DNA from: Kosakonia sacchari | Lineage (GTDB): Bacteria > Pseudomonadota > Gammaproteobacteria > Enterobacterales > Enterobacteriaceae | NCBI GenBank assembly: GCA_900109485.1 | Contig: FOAY01000003.1 | Coordinates: forward strand, 366,816 to 430,815 | DNA: 64,000 nucleotides | Reading direction: 5' to 3' | Part shown: in pieces, positions 41,378 through 50,968 of the stretch | Layout of the letters: each line of letters begins with the position of its first letter | Numbering within the stretch: position 1 is the stretch's first letter | Notes under the pieces: generated by a model | The model's input: only the letters and a program-made list of their open reading frames with translations | Told to the model about the DNA's origin: nothing | Database searches by the model: none | Made by a program: the position numbers and the translations under genes

Positions 41378-43432
41378 ATGGAACTGAAAGCGACTTCACT
41401 GGGAAAACGGTTAGCCCAGCACCCGTACGATCGCGCGGTGATTCTGAACGCGGGCATTAAAGTCACGGGCGACCGGCATGAATACCTTATTCCTTTTAAT
41501 CAGTTGCTGGCAATTGAGTGCAAACGCGGGCTGGTCTGGGGCGAGATGGAGTTTCAGCTTGCCGATAAAAAAGTGGTGCGCCTTCACGGTACGGAGTGGA
41601 ACGAAACTCAACGTTTTTATCACCATCTTAATGAGCGCTGGAGCAAATGGGGCGCGGAGATGAGCGAAGTGGCGGCTGGTGTGCTATCGGAACAGCTTGA
41701 GCTGATTGCCGGGCGTGTCGATCGGGCGAAATGGTTGACGCGCAAACAGCTTACCGGGCTACAACAGCAATTGCAGCAGGCTTTTACTGCGCTGCCGATG
41801 CCCGTCAGTCGGCTAACGGAATTTGAGAACTGCCGTGAGCTCTGGCAGCAGTGCCAGGCATGGCTGAACGATGTTGAAGAACGAAGGGCGCAGCATAATA
41901 AGGCCTATACCGAGGCGATGCTCACGCAATATGCCGCCTTTTTTGAGCAGATAGAAAGTTCCCCGCTCAATCCTTCACAGGCGCGAGCCGTGGTGAATGG
42001 CGAGCAGTCGCTGCTGGTGTTGGCCGGAGCGGGCAGCGGTAAAACTTCCGTGCTGGTGGCGCGCGCTGGCTGGCTGCTTACGCGCGGCGAGGCGGCTGCC
42101 GATCAGATTTTATTATTAGCTTTTGGCCGCAAGGCTGCCCAGGAAATGGATGAACGCATCCGCGAGCGGTTGCACACCGAAGAGATTACCGCGCGGACTT
42201 TCCATGCGCTGGCGCTGTATATCATCCAGCAGGGCAGTAAAAAAGTACCTGCGCTGAGCGAACTGGAGAACGATACTGCCGCGCGTCTGGCGCTGCTTAC
42301 GGAAACCTGGTGTCAGCAATGCAGCGAGAAAAAAGCGCAGGCAAAAGGCTGGCGGCAATGGCTGGAAGAGGAGATGGCCTGGGACGTACCGGAAGGCAAT
42401 TTCTGGGAAAATGACAAACTTCAGCGCCGCATCGGGCCGCGTCTCGATCGCTGGATCGGCCTGATGCGAATGCATGGCGGTGCGCAGGCTGAAATGATTG
42501 CCGACGCGCCAGAAGAGGTACGCGACCTGTTCAGTAAACGTATTAAGCTGATGGCTCCGCTATTGAAAGCCTGGAAAACAGCGCTGAAGGCGGAAAACGC
42601 GGTCGATTTCTCCGGTCTGATCCACCAGGCCATCAATGTGCTGGAGAAAGGGCGTTTTATCAGCCCATGGAAGCATATCCTGGTGGATGAATTTCAGGAT
42701 ATTTCCCCACAGCGAGCGGCGCTGCTGGCAGCTTTGCGTAAACAAAACTCGCAGACTACGTTGTTTGCCGTCGGCGATGACTGGCAGGCTATCTACCGGT
42801 TTAGCGGGGCGCAGCTTTCGCTGACCACCGCATTTCATGACTACTTTGGCGAGGGCGATCTTTGTGCGCTCGACACCACTTACCGTTTCAATTCACGCAT
42901 CGGTGAAGTGGCAAATCGCTTTATTCAGCAAAACCCGTGGCAACTGGCGAAACCGCTTAACAGCCTGACGGCGGGAGATAAACACGCGGTAACGCTGATG
43001 GCTGAGGATCAGCTCGACGCCTTACTGGATAAACTCAGCGGCTATGCGACGCCCGAGGATCGCATCCTGGTGTTGGCGCGTTACCATCATCGTAAACCGG
43101 CAAGTATCGCGAAGGCCGCAACCCGCTGGCCGAAGTTGCAGCTCGATTTTATGACCATTCATGCCAGTAAAGGTCAGCAGGCTGATTATGTGATCGTGGT
43201 GGGGTTAGATGAAGGGCCGGACGGTTTTCCTGCTCCGGCACGCGAGTCGATCATGGAGCAGGCGCTGCTACCGCAGACAGAAACGTTTCCTGATGCGGAA
43301 GAGCGGCGATTGCTGTACGTGGCGTTAACGCGCGCGCGTAAGCGTGTCTGGCTGCTGTTTAATAAAGAAAACCCGTCGCGTTTTGTCGATATCCTCAAAT
43401 CGCTGGATGTTCCTCAGGCGAGAAAACCCTGA
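41378..43432 (+). CDS. helD: DNA helicase IV
   Basis: The product has 684 residues, the E. coli HelD length. It is a superfamily 1 (UvrD-like) 3'-5' helicase. The Walker A motif GAGSGKTS has its lysine at residue 222; VDEFQDISP is motif II and VALTRARKRVW is motif VI. The first 190 residues form the HelD-specific N-terminal region. It takes part in RecF-pathway recombination. The stop overlaps the terminator shared with mgsA. Confidence 0.97.
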   Translation: MELKATSLGKRLAQHPYDRAVILNAGIKVTGDRHEYLIPFNQLLAIECKRGLVWGEMEFQLADKKVVRLHGTEWNETQRFYHHLNERWSKWGAEMSEVAAGVLSEQLELIAGRVDRAKWLTRKQLTGLQQQLQQAFTALPMPVSRLTEFENCRELWQQCQAWLNDVEERRAQHNKAYTEAMLTQYAAFFEQIESSPLNPSQARAVVNGEQSLLVLAGAGSGKTSVLVARAGWLLTRGEAAADQILLLAFGRKAAQEMDERIRERLHTEEITARTFHALALYIIQQGSKKVPALSELENDTAARLALLTETWCQQCSEKKAQAKGWRQWLEEEMAWDVPEGNFWENDKLQRRIGPRLDRWIGLMRMHGGAQAEMIADAPEEVRDLFSKRIKLMAPLLKAWKTALKAENAVDFSGLIHQAINVLEKGRFISPWKHILVDEFQDISPQRAALLAALRKQNSQTTLFAVGDDWQAIYRFSGAQLSLTTAFHDYFGEGDLCALDTTYRFNSRIGEVANRFIQQNPWQLAKPLNSLTAGDKHAVTLMAEDQLDALLDKLSGYATPEDRILVLARYHHRKPASIAKAATRWPKLQLDFMTIHASKGQQADYVIVVGLDEGPDGFPAPARESIMEQALLPQTETFPDAEERRLLYVALTRARKRVWLLFNKENPSRFVDILKSLDVPQARKP

Positions 43433-43460
43433 ACACAGGCGGCCTTTGCCGCCTGTGTTT
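43432..43460. terminator. Bidirectional terminator between helD and mgsA
   Basis: AACACAGGCGGC and GCCGCCTGTGTT form a perfect 12-bp stem around a four-base loop. It starts at the helD stop and touches the mgsA stop. Confidence 0.85.
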
Positions 43461-43917
43461 ACTTCAGCCGTTCGGCCAGATAGCGTTGATAATCCGGGAT
43501 CAGAATGTCGACGCTCTCGTTGAATTGCGGCGAGGCGATAATAAAGTCCGCCGTCGATAAGTTAGTCGCCACCGGGATGTTCCAGACCGTCGCCAGACGC
43601 AGCAGCGCTTTGACATCCGGATCGTGCGGAACGGCATTCAGTGGATCCCAGAAGAAAATCAGCACGTCGATTTTCCCTTCTGAAATCAACGCGCCTACCT
43701 GTTGGTCGCCGCCCATAGGGCCGCTCAGCATGGCGTTCACTTCAAGACCTGTCGCGCGCTGAATCAAATTACCGGTCGTGCCGGTGGCATAAAGTTCATG
43801 TTTTGCCAGCACCGGCTGATGCCGCTCTACCCACTTCATTAACGATTGCTTGCAGTGATCGTGCGCCACCAGCGCGATATGTTTGCGCACGGGTAGGGTG
43901 CGAGTTGTTGATTCCAT
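43459..43917 (-). CDS. mgsA: Methylglyoxal synthase
   Basis: The 152-residue product converts dihydroxyacetone phosphate to methylglyoxal and phosphate. The active-site residues Asp71, Asp91, His98 and Asp101 are all in the expected places ([23 protein letters not shown]). Two ATG codons in a row (43920 and 43917) are possible starts; the second fits E. coli and lies six bases from GGGAA. In E. coli yccT follows upstream on the same strand, but here the next gene is yccU. Confidence 0.96.
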   Translation of the reverse strand: MESTTRTLPVRKHIALVAHDHCKQSLMKWVERHQPVLAKHELYATGTTGNLIQRATGLEVNAMLSGPMGGDQQVGALISEGKIDVLIFFWDPLNAVPHDPDVKALLRLATVWNIPVATNLSTADFIIASPQFNESVDILIPDYQRYLAERLK

Positions 43918-44053
43918 CATCGGTTCCCGTCAGTTATTTTCGCTACAGATTACTGGAAGCGCCTGATGCTGCAAGAGAAGTAGATAAAAAAATCTGAAAA
44001 TGGTTGAGAAGCCTTGTTTGACGTACACTTTGGGAAATCGCCCGGAGGAAACC

Positions 44054-44467
44054 ATGAAAGAAACCGATATCGCCGATATTTTACAATCGACCCAGACTAT
44101 TGCGCTGGTGGGGGCAAGTGATAAGCCTGACCGTCCGAGCTACCGTGTTATGAAATACTTGCTGGATCAGGGGTATCACGTGATCCCCGTTTCGCCAAAA
44201 GTCGCCGGGAAAACGCTGCTTGGGCAGCAGGGATATGCAACGCTCGCGGAAGTGCCGGAAAAAATCGATATGGTGGATGTCTTCCGCAATTCTGAAGCGG
44301 CCTGGAGTGTGGCGCAGGAAGCCATTGCTGTTGGTGCGAAAACGCTGTGGTTGCAGTTGGGGGTGATTAACGAACAGGCGGCAGTGCTGGCGCGTGAGGC
44401 AGGATTACGGGTGGTGATGGATCGTTGCCCGGCGATTGAAATACCCCGGCTGGGCCTGGCGAAGTAA
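44054..44467 (+). CDS. yccU: CoA-binding domain protein YccU
   Basis: The 137-residue product from ATG 44054 (after CGGAGGAAACC) matches E. coli YccU. It is a single Rossmann-type CoA-binding domain with the nucleotide loop [14 protein letters not shown]. No enzyme activity is known. Codons upstream of 44054 are open but lack a family match. Confidence 0.94.
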   Translation: MKETDIADILQSTQTIALVGASDKPDRPSYRVMKYLLDQGYHVIPVSPKVAGKTLLGQQGYATLAEVPEKIDMVDVFRNSEAAWSVAQEAIAVGAKTLWLQLGVINEQAAVLAREAGLRVVMDRCPAIEIPRLGLAK

Positions 44468-44495
44468 AAAAATACCCCGCAGTCGGCGGGGTATG
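44466..44495. terminator. Terminator between yccU and hspQ
   Basis: ATACCCCGC and GCGGGGTAT form a nine-bp stem. A run of seven A on the left gives a T tail on the minus strand, so it mainly serves hspQ and perhaps yccU. Confidence 0.8.
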
Positions 44496-44496
44496 T

Positions 44497-44874
<378 letters not shown>

Positions 44875-46065
44875 TTACATGACGCGACAGGCAAACCCTT
44901 TCAGATACAGCCCTTCCGGGTAGGGAGCGATCACAGGATGATCGGCGGCCTGACGGAACTGTTCTATAAATTGTACATCACGGCCTGCATCTATTGCGGC
45001 ATCGGCGATGATTTTCTGAAATAAATCGGTGGTCATCAAACCAGAACAGGAAAATGTCAGCAGTACGCCGCCCGGGTTCAGCAACTGAATCGCCAGCATG
45101 TTGATGTCTTTATAACCGCGACATGCGCCCATCAACTGGCTCTTGTTTTCAACGAACTTCGGCGGGTCCATCACGATCACATCGAAGGTTTCGCCCCGAT
45201 CGCGGTATTTGCGCAGCAGCTTGAACACATCATCGCGGACAAACTCGGCCTTACTCAGATCAAGCTTGTTGAGCGTGACGTTCTGCTTCGCCACATCCAG
45301 TGCTTCCTGGGAAGTATCCACGCTGACAACCTGACTGCAGCCGCCCATTAATGCAGAAACGGCAAAGCCGCCGGTATAGGAGAAACAGTTCAGAACGCGT
45401 TTATCAGCGACATAGCGGCGGGTCGCCAGGCGACTGTCGCGCTGATCAAGGTAGTAGCCGGTTTTATGGCCGCCCTGAATATCGACATACAACTTCATGC
45501 CGTTCTCTTCGATGGGCAGCAACGCAGGCGGCAGCTCACCGAGTACAGGGCCCTGTGTCAGTTCTAGCCCCTCTTTTTTACGCACTGCGACATCGCTGCG
45601 ATCGTAAACAGAACATTGCGGATAGAGGGTTTGTAGCGCGGAGAGAAGTGCCGGACGCTGGTATTCCGCGCCTGCGCTCAGCAGCTGCAATACAAGGAAA
45701 TTGCCAAAGCGGTCGATAGTCACGCCGGGCAGCCCGTCGGATTCCCCGGCAATCAGGCGATAGCTGTCCAGCCCGTCGCGCTGCGCCAGCCAGTCGCGCC
45801 ACTGCTGAGCCTGTTGCAGGCGACGCGTAAAGAAAGCGATATCAATGCTTTCATCTTTATCGAACGTCCAGACGCGAGCGCGAATTTGCGAGGCAGGCGA
45901 CAATGCTCCGCGTGCCAGCCATTTGCCCTGGTGATCGACGATATCAACGGTTTCACCGAGGCTGGCTTTACCCTCCATCCGTGCGACTGCACCGGAGAAA
46001 ACCCAGGGATGACGGCGCAGTAACGATTTCTCGCGCCCTTTGGCTAACACTAAACGTACGCTCAT
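44875..46065 (-). CDS. rlmI: 23S rRNA m5C1962 methyltransferase RlmI
   Basis: The 396-residue product has the E. coli length. An N-terminal PUA domain (about 1-75) is followed by an EEHEE central part and a Rossmann methylase ([30 protein letters not shown]). It methylates C1962 of 23S rRNA. It is divergent from acyP. Confidence 0.97.
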   Translation of the reverse strand: MSVRLVLAKGREKSLLRRHPWVFSGAVARMEGKASLGETVDIVDHQGKWLARGALSPASQIRARVWTFDKDESIDIAFFTRRLQQAQQWRDWLAQRDGLDSYRLIAGESDGLPGVTIDRFGNFLVLQLLSAGAEYQRPALLSALQTLYPQCSVYDRSDVAVRKKEGLELTQGPVLGELPPALLPIEENGMKLYVDIQGGHKTGYYLDQRDSRLATRRYVADKRVLNCFSYTGGFAVSALMGGCSQVVSVDTSQEALDVAKQNVTLNKLDLSKAEFVRDDVFKLLRKYRDRGETFDVIVMDPPKFVENKSQLMGACRGYKDINMLAIQLLNPGGVLLTFSCSGLMTTDLFQKIIADAAIDAGRDVQFIEQFRQAADHPVIAPYPEGLYLKGFACRVM

Positions 46066-46156
46066 ATTCGGCTATTCTGTAAACTGAAGAAAATGGGCGC
46101 TATTGTCACGGGTTCGCCGGTTAAATGCAACGCGCCAGCACAGAAAGGGGAACAAG

Positions 46157-46438
46157 ATGACACAAGTTTGCACAATTGCCTGGGTACACGGAATGGTGCA
46201 GGGCGTCGGATTTCGTTACAGCACGCAGCATGAAGCTCAGCGTCTGGGGCTAACGGGATATGCACGCAATCTGGACGACGGCAGTGTCGAGGTGGTGGCT
46301 TGCGGAGAGGCGGAAAACGTCGACAAACTGATGGCATGGCTGAAAGCGGGGGGACCGCGCAGCGCCCGGGTTGACAGAGTGCTGACTGAACCGCATCAAC
46401 CTGGCAGGGAATGGACGAACTTTGGCATCCGCTATTAA
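46157..46438 (+). CDS. acyP: Acylphosphatase
   Basis: The 93-residue product starts at ATG 46157 after AAGGGGAACAAG. The conserved phosphate-binding loop VQGVGFRY with its catalytic Arg and the Asn in [13 protein letters not shown] are present. It hydrolyses acyl phosphates. The stop shares the bases TTAA with the convergent tusE stop. Confidence 0.96.
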   Translation: MTQVCTIAWVHGMVQGVGFRYSTQHEAQRLGLTGYARNLDDGSVEVVACGEAENVDKLMAWLKAGGPRSARVDRVLTEPHQPGREWTNFGIRY

Positions 46439-46764
46439 ATACATTTCACCGGTTTAGGCAGGCCGGCGATTTTCGTCGCCTGTTTTGCCGGGCCTTTCGG
46501 GAACAGGCGGTACAGATAGCGGCTGTTGCCTTTCTCTTCGCCAAATTTATTCGCCATCGCTTTTACCAGCATGCGAATAGCCGGTGAGGTATTAAATTCC
46601 AGATAGAATTCGTGCACGAAGCGCACCACTTCCCAGTGTTCCGGGGAGAGTGTAATGCTCTCTTGTTGCGCAATAACCTCTGCCAGCGCTTCGCTCCAGA
46701 GAGAGGTCTCTTTCAGATAGCCTTCGCTATCGGTTTCAATTTCTTTGCCTTCAAACATCAACAT
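46435..46764 (-). CDS. tusE: Sulfur relay protein TusE
   Basis: The 109-residue product belongs to the DsrC family. The penultimate Cys108 (in PVKCI) receives sulfur from the TusBCD complex and passes it to MnmA for 2-thiouridine in tRNA wobble positions. Length and C-terminus match E. coli TusE. Confidence 0.97.
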   Translation of the reverse strand: MLMFEGKEIETDSEGYLKETSLWSEALAEVIAQQESITLSPEHWEVVRFVHEFYLEFNTSPAIRMLVKAMANKFGEEKGNSRYLYRLFPKGPAKQATKIAGLPKPVKCI

Positions 46765-46803
46765 AGTTTTTCACAACGTCAGCCAACAACGGCGGCAGTG
46801 TAG

Positions 46804-46833
46804 CAAAAAACAAAGCCCCGCATAAGCGGGGCA
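46804..46833 (-). terminator. yccA terminator
   Basis: On the minus strand GCCCCGC/GCGGGGC is followed by TTTGTTTTTT, about 20 bases after the yccA stop. Confidence 0.85.
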
Positions 46834-46852
46834 TGTTGCAAAGCAGTGCCGT

Positions 46853-47512
46853 TTAGTCTCTGCTGGCAAAACCCAGAATGCTCAGCAGGCTGACAAAGAT
46901 GTTGTACAGCGACACATACAGACTGACGGTCGCGCGAATATAGTTCGTTTCGCCGCCGTGAATGATATTGCTGGTTTCAAACAGAATCGCGCCGCTGGAA
47001 ATCAGGATAAACACGGCGCTAATTGCCAGGTGCAGTGCCGGCAGTTGCAGGAAGATGTTCGCCACCATACCGATCAGCACAACCACTACGCCCGCCATCA
47101 GCATACCGCCGAGGAAGGACATATCTTTGCGTGTGGTCAGCACGTAAGCCGAGCAGCAGAAGAACACCAGCGCAGTACCGCCGAGCGCCAGCCCGATAAC
47201 ATCGCCCATACCGGCTGACAGATAGGCGTTCAGGATGGGCCCAAGGATATACCCCAGGAAACCGGTGAATGCGAACGCCGCCAGAATACCGGTCGGTTTG
47301 TTGGCCAGTTTATAGGTCAGGAACATCAAACCGTACATTCCCACCAGCGTCAGGATCAGCCCCGGCGAAGGCAGCATCAGAACGGTGCTGGTTGTGGCGG
47401 TGATAGCGGAAAACGCCAGTGTCAGGCTAAGCAGAAAATAGGTATTGCGTAAAACTTTGTGCGTGCTGAGCAGGGAACTGCGGTCACGCGATGAAGTAAT
47501 AATACGATCCAT
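46853..47512 (-). CDS. yccA: BAX inhibitor-1-like modulator of FtsH, YccA
   Basis: The 219-residue product has seven hydrophobic segments and matches E. coli YccA. YccA is a substrate and inhibitor of the membrane protease FtsH and protects SecY when translocons are jammed. The N-terminal cytoplasmic tail ([19 protein letters not shown]) is the part FtsH needs to start degradation. This is the last gene in the block shared with E. coli before serT. Confidence 0.96.
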   Translation of the reverse strand: MDRIITSSRDRSSLLSTHKVLRNTYFLLSLTLAFSAITATTSTVLMLPSPGLILTLVGMYGLMFLTYKLANKPTGILAAFAFTGFLGYILGPILNAYLSAGMGDVIGLALGGTALVFFCCSAYVLTTRKDMSFLGGMLMAGVVVVLIGMVANIFLQLPALHLAISAVFILISSGAILFETSNIIHGGETNYIRATVSLYVSLYNIFVSLLSILGFASRD

Positions 47513-47785
47513 GAGTCACTCTCTTATGACAGATGTAATTGTTTGCCGAGTCTAGAAAAGACTGGCTTTGTAACAAAGTTGTTTTACCCATCTTTACTCA
47601 TAAAGCAAGGGTACCAGCACAATATTTCCTGCGACGAAATGTGCTCCAGTCAGCATAAAGGGATTAATGTGAAGCAGAACCATATTGGTGTCTTATATGT
47701 CACTGAAATCTATTGCTATATAAATCTTTGGGCGCTAAGAGTGTAAACGCGTCGGCATACTATAAATGAATAAGGCGAAAAGGAC

Positions 47786-49414
47786 ATGAAACCACAACCA
47801 CGTAATCATATTGCACTTTCCCTCCTGGCTGTCGGCATTCTGAGCGCATGCAGTGGCGCGTTTGCCGCAACCGTGCCAGCGGGGACTGTGCTGGCAGAAA
47901 AACAAGAACTGGTTCGCAACAATGGCAGCGAGCCCTCTTCACTGGACCCGCATAAAGTAGAAAGCGACGTCGAATTTAATATTATCAGCGATATCTTCGA
48001 CGGGCTGGTGGCAGTCAGGAACGACGGTTCCATCGAACCGCGCCTCGCGGAAAAATGGGAGAACAAGGACAACACGGTCTGGGTATTCCATCTGCGTCCG
48101 GGCATCACCTGGTCAGATGGCACTGCCATCACCGCGAAAGATGTGGTCTGGAGCTGGCAGCGTCTGGTCGATCCGAAAACCGCATCGCCTTACGCCAGCT
48201 ATCCCGGCAACATGCACATTCTGAATGCGGCGGAGATTGCATTAGGCAAGAAATCGCCTGATACGCTGGGGGTAAAAGCGCTGGATGATTCAACGCTGGA
48301 AGTCACGCTGACGCAGCCAACAGCCGCGTTCCTGGCGATGCTGGCGCACCCGTCGCTGGTGCCGGTCGATCCGGTGCTGATTAACCGTTTTGGCGATAAG
48401 TGGACCAAACCGGAGCATATCGTTACCAGCGGCGCGTATAAGGTTACCGATTGGGTGGTCAACGAACGCATCGTTGCCGAGCGTAACGCGCGCTACTGGA
48501 ACAACAAACAGACGGTAATTAATAAAGTCACCTATCTGCCTATTAATGCCGAAACGGCGGATGTTAACCGCTACAAGGCGGGTGAAATCGATATTACTTA
48601 CACCATTCCGGTGAATCAGTTCGCGCAGCTACAGAAAACGCTGGGCGATCAGGTACATGTCGCACCGCAACTGGCGACCTATTATTACGAGTTTAATACC
48701 ACCAAAGCGCCGTTTAACGATCCGCGCGTACGCCGTGCGCTGAATATGGCGCTGGATAAGGACATCATCGCCGATAAAGTGATGGGGCAGGGGCAGCGTC
48801 CGGCATGGGTTATCAGCCAGCCGCAAATCGGCGGCGTGAAAATCGCGTCGCCGGATTATGCGTCATGGCCGCGTGAAAAGCGGATAGCCGAAGCGAAAAA
48901 GCTGCTTAATGAAGCCGGGTTCAACGCGTCGCATCCGCTGAGCTTCAATCTGCTTTACAACACCATGGAGACGCATCAGCGTATTGCCATTGCCGCCAGT
49001 TCGATGTGGAAGAAAAACCTCGGCGTGGAAGCAAAGCTGCAAAATCAGGAGTGGAAAACCATGCTGGATACCATGCATACCGGTAATTTTGATGCGGTAC
49101 GCTACGCATGGATTGCCGACTATGATGATGCCGCGACCTTCCTGAATAACTTCCGTACCGGCGACAGCGAAAACACCAGCAAGTACAGCAATCCGGCCTA
49201 TGACGAAGCGATGCAAAATGCGGCGAAAGCGAAAGACGTTGCTGAACGCGGGAAATACTACCAGCAAGCGGAAGATCTCCTCGGGCAGGATGTTCCGGCC
49301 ATTCCGGTCTACCATTATGTGCGTACGCATCTGGTGAAACCGTGGGTCGGGGGTTTTGCGCCTGATAGTCTTGGTGTCTATCTGACAAAAGATTTGTACA
49401 TCAAGAAACACTAA
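47786..49414 (+). CDS. Orphan OppA-type peptide-binding protein
   Basis: The 542-residue product is a family 5 solute-binding protein, with clear similarity to OppA/MppA over its full length (LVRNNGSEPSSLDPHK; TSGAYKVTDWVVNERIV; LLYNTMETHQRIAIAASS). It should bind oligopeptides in the periplasm. The signal region is ambiguous: LSAC (residues 20-23) fits a lipobox, while AFA-A a few residues on fits signal peptidase I, as in OppA. No permease or ATPase gene is adjacent, so it likely works with a transporter elsewhere (Opp). It lies between yccA and serT, where E. coli K-12 has no gene. The start follows GGCGAAAAGGAC. Confidence 0.88.
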   Translation: MKPQPRNHIALSLLAVGILSACSGAFAATVPAGTVLAEKQELVRNNGSEPSSLDPHKVESDVEFNIISDIFDGLVAVRNDGSIEPRLAEKWENKDNTVWVFHLRPGITWSDGTAITAKDVVWSWQRLVDPKTASPYASYPGNMHILNAAEIALGKKSPDTLGVKALDDSTLEVTLTQPTAAFLAMLAHPSLVPVDPVLINRFGDKWTKPEHIVTSGAYKVTDWVVNERIVAERNARYWNNKQTVINKVTYLPINAETADVNRYKAGEIDITYTIPVNQFAQLQKTLGDQVHVAPQLATYYYEFNTTKAPFNDPRVRRALNMALDKDIIADKVMGQGQRPAWVISQPQIGGVKIASPDYASWPREKRIAEAKKLLNEAGFNASHPLSFNLLYNTMETHQRIAIAASSMWKKNLGVEAKLQNQEWKTMLDTMHTGNFDAVRYAWIADYDDAATFLNNFRTGDSENTSKYSNPAYDEAMQNAAKAKDVAERGKYYQQAEDLLGQDVPAIPVYHYVRTHLVKPWVGGFAPDSLGVYLTKDLYIKKH

Positions 49415-49514
49415 GTTTTGCCGGGAAGCGTGCTGAATAAACGATCATAACGCTGATATTTCAGACAAATAACACGTTTTTGATTGTTTTTCAGGCAAAC
49501 AAACATTCTCAGGC

Positions 49515-49543
49515 TTTACAGACGACCCGGGGATGTTTATAGT
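49515..49543 (+). promoter_or_regulatory. serT promoter
   Basis: A -35 TTTACA (49515-49520) and a -10 TATAGT (49538-49543) are 17 bases apart, followed by the GC-rich discriminator GCGCCTC, typical for stringently controlled stable RNA genes. Confidence 0.85.
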
Positions 49544-49555
49544 GCGCCTCATTCC

Positions 49556-49643
49556 GGAAGTGTGGCCGAGCGGTTGAAGGCACCGGTCTTGAAAACCGGC
49601 GACCCGAAAGGGTTCCAGAGTTCGAATCTCTGCGCTTCCGCCA
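49556..49643 (+). tRNA. serT: tRNA-Ser (anticodon TGA)
   Basis: The 88-base gene runs from GGAAGTGTGGCCGAG to an encoded CCA. The acceptor stem GGAAGTG pairs with CGCTTCC. The anticodon stem CCGGT/ACCGG encloses the loop CTTGAAA, which places the anticodon TGA at 49590-49592. A long variable arm (CGACCCGAAAGGGTTC region) is typical for serine tRNA. The sequence agrees with E. coli serT, which reads UCA and other UCN codons. In E. coli serT also follows yccA, so it anchors the synteny. Confidence 0.98.
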
Positions 49644-49649
49644 GATTAA

Positions 49650-49685
49650 ACAAGGGGCTACCGAAAGGTAGCCCCTTTGTTTTTC
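49650..49685 (+). terminator. serT terminator
   Basis: ACAAGGGGCTACC pairs with GGTAGCCCCTTTGT around a GAAA tetraloop, followed by TTTTC. A very stable hairpin seven bases after the tRNA end. Confidence 0.95.
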
Positions 49686-49837
49686 TGGTTCCTGTCTACC
49701 CGCATGAGAAATTTTCCCTTCCCCGCGCTCATTTTCCTTTTATATCAGCGTGAAAAGGGATATCCAGCCATCAAGAAATTTCCACTTTTCTGCCGTAAAT
49801 CCGCTCTTCCAGCGGCTGGAAAGCGCTTGTATCAGGG

Positions 49838-50857
49838 CTACTGTAAGCCGCTTCGTTGTTTAATCCACTCCTTATACCTGCCGGGTGACATGCCCATCAC
49901 GCTAATGAAGGCGCGTCGAAAGGCCGTTTCGTCACTGTAACCGCATTCGCCGGCAATCTGCGCTAACGTTTTTCCCGGTTTTTCCAGCAGCACGGCTGCG
50001 TTTTCAATGCGCACCCGGGTGATAAAACGTTTGGGCGTTTCCTGTGACAATTCACCCATTTTCCTGTGCAACGTCCGTGAAGACATATTCAGTTGTTCGG
50101 CGAGTTGCTCAACGGAGATAGCGATGTTTTGGTAACGAACAATATTTTCGGCTTTGATAAGTAATGGATGCACCGAATTCAGAAATCCGCCGGGCGCGTA
50201 AATATGCTGTGAGAGTGGCTGGCTGTCAGCGACGGCCATATCTGCTGTCATTCTTGCCGCTTCATTGCCCAGTTTTTTTCGCACAATATGAATGACAAGA
50301 TCCGCCCAGGATAACGGACCGCCGGTAGTAATCACATTTCCCTCTTCCGCCAGCGTCTTACCCCAGATGGGGTTGGCTGCAGGGTAGCGTTCACGCAACG
50401 TATGAAAAAGCCACCATGTTGTTGTGCACATCCTGCCGTTCAGCACGCCTGCCTCGGCAAGCACAAACCCTCCCGCACATACGCCCGCGACAATGCTTCC
50501 TTGCTGATAATGATGTTTAACCCACGCTGCGCCCGCTTTTACCGCCGCAAAATCCACCGGGAATTTGTTGGCATCAAGCCGCATACCGCTGGCAATAACC
50601 AGATCAAATGTCTCAGCGTGGCTAAACGCGCCGTCGCTTTCAATCAATCGCCCCTGCGCGTCAGCCACTGGTTTTCCGTCTGGTGTGATCACTTTAACCA
50701 TGAAACAGGGCGCCGTAGCGTCAGCATGAGTGTTAAGGCCAGGGCTTTGCGAGATGACCTGGTTAGCCAGCCAGAACATGTCAGAGAGCCCAGCGATAGC
50801 CGATTTCATGCTGCCAGGCAGAGCCAGGAGTGCGATATGCATTTTTTTATTCGCCAC
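49838..50857 (-). CDS. GlxA/FtrA-type AraC regulator with DJ-1/PfpI domain
   Basis: The 339-residue product has an N-terminal DJ-1/PfpI-like domain (about 5-190) with Cys127 at the nucleophile elbow (AGVCAGGF). A C-terminal AraC-type double helix-turn-helix follows (about 230-330: ISVEQLAEQLNMSSRTLHRK and LAQIAGECGYSDETAFRRAF). Proteins of this kind act as cytoplasmic transcription activators; most lack amidase activity and the ligand is unknown. It is divergent from the hydrolase/azoreductase pair across a 111-base gap, so that pair is its likely target. The Cys could sense oxidants or electrophiles, but this is inference. Confidence 0.9.
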   Translation of the reverse strand: MANKKMHIALLALPGSMKSAIAGLSDMFWLANQVISQSPGLNTHADATAPCFMVKVITPDGKPVADAQGRLIESDGAFSHAETFDLVIASGMRLDANKFPVDFAAVKAGAAWVKHHYQQGSIVAGVCAGGFVLAEAGVLNGRMCTTTWWLFHTLRERYPAANPIWGKTLAEEGNVITTGGPLSWADLVIHIVRKKLGNEAARMTADMAVADSQPLSQHIYAPGGFLNSVHPLLIKAENIVRYQNIAISVEQLAEQLNMSSRTLHRKMGELSQETPKRFITRVRIENAAVLLEKPGKTLAQIAGECGYSDETAFRRAFISVMGMSPGRYKEWIKQRSGLQ

Positions 50858-50968
50858 AGGTTGTCAGATTTTACATGATATCTGTCATTTAAGACACTTC
50901 ATACCCCCTTTATCCGGCCCTACACTGAGCCGCACGGATAGGCTGAAAGCTGTAGAACGGATGAAGAT

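Noticed and set aside
47543-47746. A 67-codon plus-strand frame upstream of the OppA-type gene
   Set aside because: There is no ribosome site or recognisable motif, and its position is in the promoter region of the next gene.
49484-49753. An 89-codon frame covering serT
   Set aside because: It reads through the tRNA and its terminator; the tRNA gene explains the sequence.
50905-50945. TTATCCGGCCCTAC as a REP element
   Set aside because: Only one short arm resembles a REP; no pairing partner is present.
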